From Candidatus Zapsychrus exili (lineage in GTDB: Bacteria; Omnitrophota; Gorgyraeia; Zapsychrales; Zapsychraceae), in contig JAVCCJ010000058.1 in assembly GCA_030765585.1 (NCBI GenBank), positions 1 through 43,564 of the forward strand: DNA of 43,564 nucleotides. The letters are read 5' to 3'. Positions 27,600-35,272 of the stretch are shown in pieces. Positions within the stretch are counted from its first letter, which is position 1; each line of letters opens with the position of its first letter. The notes under the pieces were generated by a model. It saw only the letters and a list, made by a program, of their open reading frames with translations, was not told the origin of the DNA and ran no database searches. Made by a program: the position numbers and the translations under genes.

Positions 27600-27773
27600 C
27601 TATTCCTGGTTGCTATCAAGCCAAGCATCTATTTTTTCTTTCTTAAATCTCCATTGACCAACAGTTTTAATGGCAGGGATCTTTCTCATCTTTACCCATT
27701 CGTAAATAGTTCTCCTCTTTACGCGTAGGTAATCAGCAACTTCGTCTATTGTCATTAGTTCTTGAAATTGCAT
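27600..27773 (-). CDS. small helix-turn-helix (excisionase/AlpA-type) DNA-binding protein
   Basis: The ATG at 27773 opens a 57-residue frame ending at a TAG (27602-27600). The sequence includes MTIDEVADYLRVKRRTIYEW followed by VKMRKIPAIKTVGQWRF and KKEKIDAWL. This is the HTH_17/excisionase-type winged helix found in MerR-like and phage Xis proteins and in many stand-alone chromosomal regulators. An AGGAG lies 14-15 nt upstream, a little far. It is 9 nt upstream of smc and its stop overlaps the region carrying the smc ribosome site, so the two should be co-transcribed. It could autoregulate the operon through the repeat tract upstream, but that is inference. Confidence 0.85.
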   Translation of the reverse strand: MQFQELMTIDEVADYLRVKRRTIYEWVKMRKIPAIKTVGQWRFKKEKIDAWLDSNQE

Positions 27774-27845
27774 TTCTGTGTTTCTTCTCCTCTGGTAAGT
27801 AAGCGTTAAGTTCTGACATTCAAGTTTCGCAACGTCGCAATAAAC

Positions 27846-27874
27846 AATTTATTACATATCTTTACACTTGTCAA
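27846..27874 (-). promoter_or_regulatory. probable promoter for the HTH-smc operon
   Basis: On the minus strand TTGACA (27869-27874), a 17-bp spacer and TAAATT (27846-27851) lie about 70 bp upstream of the HTH start codon. Confidence 0.5.
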
Positions 27875-28077
27875 CACTTTTGTCACTTTTTTTCTGTATT
27901 AGCCTAGATTAGACTATTATCGACTATTTACATCAACATCATATCGTTTAAATCACTTTAAATCAATTGTAATTCTTTGTTTTACATTTACTTACATTTA
28001 TTACCATATATAGCTTATCTTTGCATATACTTACATAAAGTTACATATACTAACATATGATGACATATTATGACATT
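27851..28077. repeat. AT-rich tract of 10-bp-phased short repeats upstream of HTH-smc
   Basis: The 515-bp gap 27774-28288 has no gene. Within it, ACAT/ACAC cores recur every 10 bp. Six consecutive units at 28021-28080 read TTGCATATAC, TTACATAAAG, TTACATATAC, TAACATATGA, TGACATATTA and TGACATTAAA. Two more are at 27981-28000 (TTTACATTTA, CTTACATTTA), and a weaker set at 27851-27880 overlaps the promoter spacer (ATTACATATC, TTTACACTTG, TCAACACTTT). The part 27910-27970 keeps the phase less clearly. I see nothing else in 28081-28288 except a weak AT hairpin near the etfA stop. Confidence 0.6.
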
Positions 28078-28288
28078 AAAATAACGCTTTTAGGTGAGAA
28101 ATTGAATAAAGACAGTGTTTATTACGGGATTTATTAGTTACCTATATATTAAGGAAGGGACTGTTGAAGTTTTCTGTAGAGCTAAAATTGCTTATTGTAC
28201 TTCTAAATTAAGAAAAAGCTTCCTATTGCCATAGTCCACAAGATAGACTACAGGATTATTGCAATTTTTTATCAAAAATTACAATCGC

Positions 28289-29485
28289 TTATTTATTTAA
28301 AGCTTCTTTGAATTTGCGCGTCAAAAGAGGAACGACTTGGAAGACATCTCCGACTATACCAAAAGTCGCAACACCAAATATAGGTGCATGAGGATCTTGA
28401 TTGATTGCTATAATAATATCAGCAGACTGCATTCCAACTAAATGCTGAATTTGTCCTGATATTCCACAAGCAATATATATCTTAGGACAAACTGTCTTAC
28501 CAGTTTGACCAACTTGATGAGAATATGGTATCCAACCCGCATCAACTGCAGCACGAGATGAACCAACAGCGCCACCTAAAACCTTAGCCAATTCTTCTAT
28601 CATCGCAAAGTTTTCAGGAGCTTTTATTCCACGACCACCTGAGACAATAATATCGGCTTCAGTTAAGTTAACTGTTGAAGTCACTTCTTCTACGATATCT
28701 AAAATCTTTGTTCTAGATTTATAAAGACTTTTACTAAGCGTTTCTTCTATTATCTCACCCTTGCGAGTAGTATCTAATTCACTTTCTTTAAAAACTTTAT
28801 GACGAACCGTTGCCATTTGTGGTCTATGATTCTTACTAAGAATCGTTGCCATAATGTTTCCACCAAAAGCAGGTCTAGTTTGAAGCAAAAATCTTTCTTT
28901 TTCATCAACATCTAAAGCAGTACGATCAGCAGTCAAACCAGTATGAAGTTTAACCGCAACACGCGATACAAGTGATCTACCAATAAAAGTAGCGCCACAT
29001 AATAAAATTTCAGGCCTATATTTTCTGACCAAATTAACTAAAGCATTTGTATACGGCTCGTCGAGAAAATGTTCTAACTCGGGTGCGTCTATTAAATAAA
29101 CCTTATCTGCTCCGCGATGAATCAATTCTTTCGCTTTATCTTTTACATCTTTTCCTAATAATACACAACAAAGTTCAGTCTTTAGTTTGTCAGCAAGCTC
29201 GCGACCTTTTCCTAATAGTTCATAAACAACAGGTTGAACAGCACCTCGCTTTTGTTCGCCAAATACCCAAACACCTTTATATTCTTCTAAGTGAGGAGTT
29301 TTAGACGCTTCTCTTTTAATTTCAATTGCATCGAAATTACAAGACTCTTCACAAGCGCTACATAAAGTACATTTATCATAATCAATAACTGCTTTTTTTG
29401 ACACCATTGATATTGCTGCAAATGGACACGCCTTGACACAAAGTGAACAGCCGGTACATTTATTTTTTATAATTTTAATGCTCAT
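28289..29485 (-). CDS. etfA: electron transfer flavoprotein alpha subunit with N-terminal ferredoxin domain
   Basis: This 398-residue protein is a fusion. Residues about 1-62 hold two 4Fe-4S motifs, CTGCSLCVKACPFAAI and CTLCSACEESCNFDAI. The EtfA part follows, with the C-terminal FAD domain in SGGRGIKAPENFAMIEELA, VGSSRAAVDAGWIP, QVGQTGKTVCPKIYIACGIS and AINQDPHAPIFGVA. Such fused EtfA subunits occur in anaerobes, for example in the caffeyl-CoA reductase-Etf complex, where the extra clusters serve electron transfer to ferredoxin. The start overlaps the etfB stop (ATGA). No obvious terminator follows; a weak hairpin lies at 28257-28283. Confidence 0.93.
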   Translation of the reverse strand: MSIKIIKNKCTGCSLCVKACPFAAISMVSKKAVIDYDKCTLCSACEESCNFDAIEIKREASKTPHLEEYKGVWVFGEQKRGAVQPVVYELLGKGRELADKLKTELCCVLLGKDVKDKAKELIHRGADKVYLIDAPELEHFLDEPYTNALVNLVRKYRPEILLCGATFIGRSLVSRVAVKLHTGLTADRTALDVDEKERFLLQTRPAFGGNIMATILSKNHRPQMATVRHKVFKESELDTTRKGEIIEETLSKSLYKSRTKILDIVEEVTSTVNLTEADIIVSGGRGIKAPENFAMIEELAKVLGGAVGSSRAAVDAGWIPYSHQVGQTGKTVCPKIYIACGISGQIQHLVGMQSADIIIAINQDPHAPIFGVATFGIVGDVFQVVPLLTRKFKEALNK

Positions 29486-30267
29486 TGTAATATTCTATCC
29501 TTTAATTCATTAACTAATTTTGTTGTGGCTTCTTCTGGTTCTGTTTCATAAATTTCGCCTCTTGGTCTTGCAGGTGGAGTGAAAACTTTAGAAACCCATG
29601 TCGGAGAACCTGTTAATCCTAAACGATCTTCTTCTGTATCTAAATCAATTGCATTAAGCGTTTTTATTTGTAATTTTTTAGCTGCCATACGTCCTTTTAG
29701 AGAAGGTATTCTTGGTTCATTTATTTCTTTTACAACCGTGATAAGACAAGGTAATGAAGTCTCAAGTATTTCAAAGCCTTCTTCTGTGCTTCTTTCAATA
29801 ACTGCTGTTTTTTCTTTTACATCTTCTATTTTTTTAACATAAGTAGCTTGTGGAATGTCTAGCTGAGTTGCTATTCCAGGACCAACCTGAGCAGTATCTC
29901 CGTCGGAAGCCTGCTTTCCACAAATTATAATGTCGTATTCTCCAATTTTTTTAATAGCGGCCGCTAAAGTATAGCCTGTTGCAAGAGTATCTGACCCTGC
30001 AAAAGCTCTGTCACTTACAAGATAAGCCTCATCGCACCCCATAGATACTGCTTCTTTTAAAGCAGACTCTGCTTGAGGGGGTCCCATAGTAAGAACAGAT
30101 ACCTTTCCACCATGTTTTTCTTTCAAGCGTACGCCTTCTTCTATGGCATACATATCAAAAGGATTTATGACTGAATCAACCCCTTCACGAATCAACGTAT
30201 TTGTTTCTGGATCAATTTTTACCTGAGTCGTATCAGGAACTTGTTTTATACATACAATTATATTCAT
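29482..30267 (-). CDS. etfB: electron transfer flavoprotein beta subunit
   Basis: This 261-residue EtfB has MNIIVCIKQVPDTTQVKIDP, DSVINPFDMYAIEEGVRLKE, VLTMGPPQAESALKEAVSMG and the nucleotide-site loop IICGKQASDGDTAQVGPGIA. It pairs with the ferredoxin-EtfA fusion to form an FAD-containing heterodimer receiving electrons from, or giving them to, the acyl-CoA dehydrogenase encoded just upstream. In bifurcating Etfs the beta subunit binds the bifurcating flavin together with NADH; the sequence is compatible with that, but a non-bifurcating role is also possible. Confidence 0.94.
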   Translation of the reverse strand: MNIIVCIKQVPDTTQVKIDPETNTLIREGVDSVINPFDMYAIEEGVRLKEKHGGKVSVLTMGPPQAESALKEAVSMGCDEAYLVSDRAFAGSDTLATGYTLAAAIKKIGEYDIIICGKQASDGDTAQVGPGIATQLDIPQATYVKKIEDVKEKTAVIERSTEEGFEILETSLPCLITVVKEINEPRIPSLKGRMAAKKLQIKTLNAIDLDTEEDRLGLTGSPTWVSKVFTPPARPRGEIYETEPEEATTKLVNELKDRILQ

Positions 30268-30347
30268 TGTTTCTACTCCAAATTATATTTAAGTGATCGG
30301 CGATCTGTTGTCGGTCATCGATAAAAATTTTTACTAATTACCTATGT

Positions 30348-31493
30348 TTAAAACCCCTTCTTGATCATATCTAAGGCGATAATGCTTCTTTGAATTTGAT
30401 TTGTTCCTTCATAAATTTGAGTAATCTTTGCATCACGCATAAACTTCTCTGCTGGATACTCTTTAATATATCCGTATCCACCAAAAATTTGAACTGCATC
30501 AGTTGTTACTTTCATAGCTACATCAGATGCAAACATTTTTGCCATTGACGATGTTCTTGTAACATCTTTTACTCCTGCATCAATTTGACGAGCAGAAGCA
30601 TAAACTAAGGCACGTGCTGCTTGTACTTGAGTTGCCATATCAGCTAACATAAATTGAAGCCCTTGAAAGCTTGAAACTGGCTTACCAAACTGAACTCTTT
30701 CTTTTGAATATTGTAAAGCTGCCTCCAATGCTCCTTGAGCAATTCCAACAGCTTGAGCACCAATTCCTGGACGAGACATATCGAAAGTTTTCATTGCGGT
30801 TATAAAACCTTGTCCTTCTTTGCCTAGTAAGTTTTTTGCAGGAACTTTACAATCTTGAAAGATAAGTTCTCTTGTAGCAGATGCTCTGATACCAAGCTTT
30901 TCTTCTTTTTTACCATATGTAAAACCAGGTGTGTCAGCATCAACTATGAACATACTTGCTCCACGAGCACCCTTAGATTTATTTGTCATGGCTACAATTG
31001 TATAAATTTCAGCTTCACCACCATTTGTGATAAAACATTTTGTTCCATTTAAAATATAATTATCACCATCTTTTTTAGCAGTTGTTGCAATAGCGCTTGC
31101 ATCAGAACCAGCTCCTGGCTCTGTGATTCCATATGCACATAAAGCACCTTTTACTATTCTAGGTAAATATCTTTCCTTTTGCTCATCGTTTGCAGCAACT
31201 AAGATTGGATCAACGCCAAGTGCAGTACCTGCAAAAGCAAGAGCTATGCCAGCACAACCTCGAGACAATTCTTCAACCACTATACATAAATCTAAAATTC
31301 CACCACCCATTCCGCCATATTTCTCGTCAATATAAACACCAAAAAGATCAGACTCTTTCATGACTTTAACAATGTCATGCGGAAATTCTTCTGATTCGTC
31401 TAGCTCAGCTCTAACAGGAATAATTTTTTCTTCTACAATCTCTCTACATAGATCTCTAATCATAACCTGTTCTTCTGTAAGTAAATAATCCAT
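30348..31493 (-). CDS. acyl-CoA dehydrogenase family protein
   Basis: This 381-residue flavoenzyme shows YGITEPGAGSDASAIATTAK (FAD/substrate block), a C-terminal helical domain with RVQFGKPVSSFQGLQFMLAD, and QIFGGYGYIKEYPAEKFMRD. The catalytic Glu lies in QIYEGTNQIQRSIIALDMI. The short-chain (butyryl/crotonyl) type is likely from the overall pattern, but chain length is not provable. It is 80 nt upstream of etfB and probably in the same transcript. In strict anaerobes such a trio often reduces crotonyl-CoA or another enoyl-CoA while bifurcating electrons to ferredoxin. Confidence 0.93.
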   Translation of the reverse strand: MDYLLTEEQVMIRDLCREIVEEKIIPVRAELDESEEFPHDIVKVMKESDLFGVYIDEKYGGMGGGILDLCIVVEELSRGCAGIALAFAGTALGVDPILVAANDEQKERYLPRIVKGALCAYGITEPGAGSDASAIATTAKKDGDNYILNGTKCFITNGGEAEIYTIVAMTNKSKGARGASMFIVDADTPGFTYGKKEEKLGIRASATRELIFQDCKVPAKNLLGKEGQGFITAMKTFDMSRPGIGAQAVGIAQGALEAALQYSKERVQFGKPVSSFQGLQFMLADMATQVQAARALVYASARQIDAGVKDVTRTSSMAKMFASDVAMKVTTDAVQIFGGYGYIKEYPAEKFMRDAKITQIYEGTNQIQRSIIALDMIKKGF

Positions 31494-31558
31494 TGTTGTC
31501 TCCCTAAAATATCTTTATATTATTAAATTATTAGTATTTAAAGTTCCAAAACTGTCAC

Positions 31559-31588
31559 ATATTACCATAACACTCATAAAAAAGGCAA
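31559..31588 (-). promoter_or_regulatory. possible promoter for the acyl-CoA dehydrogenase-etfBA unit
   Basis: The minus strand has TTGCCT (31583-31588), an 18-bp spacer and TAATAT (31559-31564) preceded by TGG (extended -10). It lies about 65 bp upstream of the start codon. Confidence 0.45.
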
Positions 31589-31643
31589 TATTTTTTTACT
31601 ATATTTTAAATTCTGTCTTTTAGCCACTTTTTGCACTATAATT

Positions 31644-32852
31644 TTAAGAAACAGATGCTCTTTTAGGAACAATAACTATTCCAGATGCGGTCAGAATAAA
31701 TCTCTTTTTATCTAACGCCAAATCGTAGCCTATGGTAGTGTTAGGAGGAACGGTTACCTCTTTATCTATAATAGCATTCTTTATCTTAGACCCCTCACCA
31801 ATAGTAACGCCTTCCATTATTACAGAATTCTTAATTTCTGCCTTATCTCCAATTACAACGTTCTGCGACAAAACAGATTTTTCAACCTTGCCGCCTCTTA
31901 CAACGCATCCTCCAGATACCATAGAATTTATAACGCAACCTCTACTTGACTCTGTATTTGACATTTTAATAGGCGGGTATTGTTCATGAAACGTTCTTAC
32001 AGGCCATGTTTTATCATAAAGATTAAACTCTGGCTTATTTTCTAACAAGTCCATATTTGCTTCATAATAAGCGTCTCTTGTCCCAATATCTCTCCAATAT
32101 TCAGGAGTACCTTCTTCATCGGTAAAATTATAAACATAAACATTCTTTTTATCTTGAAGCATTTGCGGAATAATATTCTTTCCAAAATCGTGGCTAGATA
32201 AAGGCTTTTTAGCGTCTGTTCGAAGTTCATCTAAAAGAGAATCCTTACTAAACACATAGATACCCATTGATGCAAATATTTCATCAGGATCAGCAGGTAT
32301 GACTTTAGGATTTTTTGGCTTTTCTTGAAATCCTAAGACTTGATTATTTTTATTTACCTCTATTACACCAAAATCGGTAGATGTTTCTTTTGGCATAGGT
32401 ATACAAGCAACTGTCATATCTGCGCCATTTTCTTTATGAAAATCTATCATTTTGCCATAATCCATCTTATAAATATGATCACCAGCTAATACAAGAATCT
32501 GCTCTGGGTCACACTCCTCAATAGCATATATATTTTGATAAATTGCATCTGCGGTGCCTTTATACCAATCATCACCTATTCTCTGTTGTGCGGGAATAAT
32601 ATCAATAAATTCTCCTAACTGATTTGAAACAACGTTCCAACCAGCCAAAAGATGCTTTTGAAGAGAAAATGATTTGTATTGAGTTAAGATGTAAATCCTT
32701 CTGAGACCAGAGTTTATGCAATTACTTAGAGTAAAATCAATAATACGATATATTCCTCCAAAAGGTACGGCAGGCTTTGTTCTGTCGCGAGTAAGTGGGT
32801 CTAATCTCTCGCCTCTTCCTCCAGCTAGTATAAACGTTAAAATATCGCGCAT
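31644..32852 (-). CDS. glgC: glucose-1-phosphate adenylyltransferase
   Basis: GlgC makes ADP-glucose for glycogen synthesis. This 402-residue protein has the nucleotidyltransferase signature LAGGRGERLDPLTRDRTKPA, then VPFGGIYRIIDFTLSNCINS, WYKGTADAIYQNIYAIE, ILVLAGDHIYKMDYG and FASMGIYVFSKDSL. A C-terminal left-handed beta-helix follows (hexapeptide repeats, e.g. VVIGDKAEIKNSVIMEGVTI). Length is normal. The ATG at 32852 is preceded by AAGGA and a strong promoter about 50 bp upstream. No other glycogen gene is in the window. Confidence 0.96.
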   Translation of the reverse strand: MRDILTFILAGGRGERLDPLTRDRTKPAVPFGGIYRIIDFTLSNCINSGLRRIYILTQYKSFSLQKHLLAGWNVVSNQLGEFIDIIPAQQRIGDDWYKGTADAIYQNIYAIEECDPEQILVLAGDHIYKMDYGKMIDFHKENGADMTVACIPMPKETSTDFGVIEVNKNNQVLGFQEKPKNPKVIPADPDEIFASMGIYVFSKDSLLDELRTDAKKPLSSHDFGKNIIPQMLQDKKNVYVYNFTDEEGTPEYWRDIGTRDAYYEANMDLLENKPEFNLYDKTWPVRTFHEQYPPIKMSNTESSRGCVINSMVSGGCVVRGGKVEKSVLSQNVVIGDKAEIKNSVIMEGVTIGEGSKIKNAIIDKEVTVPPNTTIGYDLALDKKRFILTASGIVIVPKRASVS

Positions 32853-32899
32853 ATGGTTCCTTTTATTAGTAGTATTATTATTTAAATATATGAAGGGGT

Positions 32900-32928
32900 A
32901 TTATACACACGGACAGATAGATTTGCAA
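32900..32928 (-). promoter_or_regulatory. strong sigma70 promoter for glgC
   Basis: The minus strand reads TTGCAA (32923-32928), a 17-bp spacer and the consensus TATAAT (32900-32905), about 48 bp before the glgC ATG and just past the preceding gene's stop. Confidence 0.8.
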
Positions 32929-32959
32929 CACTATTTAAGCCAGAAGAATTATTTGTCTT

Positions 32960-35272
32960 CTAGTCTAATTTATCTAGCTTCTTCTGCACTTCTTTATTTC
33001 TAGGATTAATCTCTAAAGACTTCTTGTAATTAGCCTTAGCTTCAGCAACATCTCCTGCCGCATCCGAAACATCGCCTAACTTATAATAAACAATATCAAG
33101 CTTTTTTTTGGAAGATAACAATATTTTATATATTTCTTGCGCCTTTAAGTAGGCTTCTTGGTCATAGACGATGTCTCCAATATCTATTATGTCCACAAAT
33201 GCTTCTGGGGCAACAATATGCACTCTTTTTAATACCACAATAACCTCATCTAACTTATCATTTTCTGCATATGCTTTTGCCAAGAAAAAGTAAGCTTTTG
33301 GGTCTTTTGGCCACATTTCTATTATTTTCCTATATTCCTTAATAGCATACTCGTATTCTTTCATCTCTAAATAGGCCAATGCCAAATTATGCCTATCTTT
33401 TTTCTTACCACCAGATAAAGAAGCTGCTATTCGAAAACTTTCGAACGCCCTATCGTAATCCTTTTTCTTTGAATATATCTTCCCCATTATTCTGTAAAGC
33501 TCTGGATAATTAGGTGCCATTTTAAGAGCCTCTTTAATCTCTGCCATTGCAGCATCATATAAGCCCAAACTTTCTAAAGTAAACGCTCTATAATATTGAT
33601 GGCTAGGTTTTACCTGCTCAACGCCTATTTTAAACAAATCTATTTCTGGCGGCTTATACCTGGAAAGTTTTATGCGAAATTTTTTAATAATCTCTCTATT
33701 CTCTTTTACATTCTTTAAAAAGATAACCGCATCATAATCAAAATAAACAATGACCCAATCTTTGTTATTATAAAAATAATTTACTATTGGCTTAGGTATT
33801 CTTTGACGTATTGAATTTAAAAAAGCTCCTGTTATGTTGTATTTCTTTATAACGCTGTCAGTTAATTCTTTTGGACCGTTTTTCCAAATATTACGATACA
33901 TCTTAAAGAATTTTGCACCATGAACTTCTGTTCTGCCGTCAATAAATACCTTAATATCTGGATAAGTTCTTCCCAACAGATATGCTCCCGAATTAAAATC
34001 ATTAAAGAAATTTCCTCTTATATTGTTATCAACCAAGAAATCAGCTGCCTTATGAGGAAGTCCTAATCTTGATATACCTCCAAACTCGCTTTTGCGCTGA
34101 TATTTATCAAAATCATAATATGAATTTCGAGAAACATTTTCAGAATATTGCATAATCCAAGCTAAAAGAGCAATATTTAAAGCTATCAAGGTTACATATT
34201 GAAACTTTTTATGCGAGAATTTTATTGGAAATATATCATTAAAAGATACATTTGTAGAATTAGTTACAAAAACAAGATAAGCGGCAAAAGCAAAAAACGA
34301 AATATTTCTAACAGCTCCCAGAGAAAACACAAGAAATATAATCCAAAGTAATAATGCACTAATATCGATTTTTCTTCTATTGATAACAAAAGAAAAGAAA
34401 GATAATATTATTGTAAGCTTATAATATCCAAAGCGATTCATATCAAACAGGGTTGCTCTTGTTATAGGTTTTTGCAACTCTTGAATGAAATCAAAAAATA
34501 TTTTATTTTCTCCAGATAATGAGAAAAATACTTTAACTGGATACAATGCACCAGCGACAACACAAGGATTAAAAAAGCATGCGAAAATTGTTATTATAAA
34601 AAGTATTTTAAGCCTGCCATATTCAACATTTGTCAAACGTCCTGATTCATTCCATTCTGCGGGAAGTTTAACATGTCTTTTAATAAATTCAGAGAATATA
34701 CCTACAAAAATAAATAGCGGACCAAAAAAGAAAAACCCATGAATATTCGACCAAAGAACCTGAACAATAAACAAAACTGGCAGAGACCATTTTTTATCTA
34801 TATGCAAAGATAAAATAAAAATATATATTGTAAAAAATAAAAGACTAAAAAGATCTGGTCGCGTAGTAAACCTATGCTGATAAACTAAAAATACTATAAG
34901 TAAGAAAAATGTTGTAATAAATTGTCTATTTTTATTGTATCCGACTAAAAGAAGCATAAACATTGTCATTGTGACAACTGCAATCTGCATCTTTATAACA
35001 CCGTCGGGACCCCAGGTATTAAAAATATTGTAAACAATTACCTGAAATAACCATTCATGATTAATCCATGATTTACCAGCAATCGAAAAAGACAAAACAT
35101 CAAAATCAGGAACAAAATGATTTATTGTTATAAATTTCCCCATGGCTAGATGAAGCCATATATCTAGATCTTTTATCTCTACCCCCGCAACATAAACAAG
35201 CAAACCAAATAAAGCGCCTAAAGGTAATAGCCCAAAAAAATAGTTTGTTTTTTGCCAGAACTTATTATTCAT
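32960..35272 (-). CDS. multi-pass membrane protein with C-terminal TPR repeats (paralog 2)
   Basis: This 770-residue protein has a membrane domain of about ten helices (residues about 10-385). A soluble region follows with GNFFNDFNSGAYLLGRTYPD and KVFIDGRTEVHG, then at least five TPR units from about residue 555 to the end (e.g. SHQYYRAFTLESLGLYDAAM, AYFFLAKAYAENDKLDEVI). The first outside loop has KDLDIWLHLAMGKFITINHF and GKSWINHEWLFQ, an acidic-then-His motif reminiscent of GT-C membrane glycosyltransferases. That identity is a guess: no lipid-sugar donor motif is diagnostic. It overlaps its tandem paralog upstream by 8 nt. Confidence 0.65.
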   Translation of the reverse strand: MNNKFWQKTNYFFGLLPLGALFGLLVYVAGVEIKDLDIWLHLAMGKFITINHFVPDFDVLSFSIAGKSWINHEWLFQVIVYNIFNTWGPDGVIKMQIAVVTMTMFMLLLVGYNKNRQFITTFFLLIVFLVYQHRFTTRPDLFSLLFFTIYIFILSLHIDKKWSLPVLFIVQVLWSNIHGFFFFGPLFIFVGIFSEFIKRHVKLPAEWNESGRLTNVEYGRLKILFIITIFACFFNPCVVAGALYPVKVFFSLSGENKIFFDFIQELQKPITRATLFDMNRFGYYKLTIILSFFSFVINRRKIDISALLLWIIFLVFSLGAVRNISFFAFAAYLVFVTNSTNVSFNDIFPIKFSHKKFQYVTLIALNIALLAWIMQYSENVSRNSYYDFDKYQRKSEFGGISRLGLPHKAADFLVDNNIRGNFFNDFNSGAYLLGRTYPDIKVFIDGRTEVHGAKFFKMYRNIWKNGPKELTDSVIKKYNITGAFLNSIRQRIPKPIVNYFYNNKDWVIVYFDYDAVIFLKNVKENREIIKKFRIKLSRYKPPEIDLFKIGVEQVKPSHQYYRAFTLESLGLYDAAMAEIKEALKMAPNYPELYRIMGKIYSKKKDYDRAFESFRIAASLSGGKKKDRHNLALAYLEMKEYEYAIKEYRKIIEMWPKDPKAYFFLAKAYAENDKLDEVIVVLKRVHIVAPEAFVDIIDIGDIVYDQEAYLKAQEIYKILLSSKKKLDIVYYKLGDVSDAAGDVAEAKANYKKSLEINPRNKEVQKKLDKLD

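Noticed and set aside
27220-27657. Plus-strand 145-codon open frame opposite smc and the HTH gene
   Set aside because: Antisense to the conserved SMC N-terminal head; no ribosome site or family resemblance.
27851-28077. CRISPR array or plasmid-type iterons/replication origin
   Set aside because: Units are about 10 bp without spacers of CRISPR length, and no cas or rep gene is near. No TTATCCACA-type DnaA boxes, dnaA or dnaN were seen.
28257-28283. Terminator for etfA
   Set aside because: The stem is AT-only with a mismatch and no T-run follows on the minus strand.
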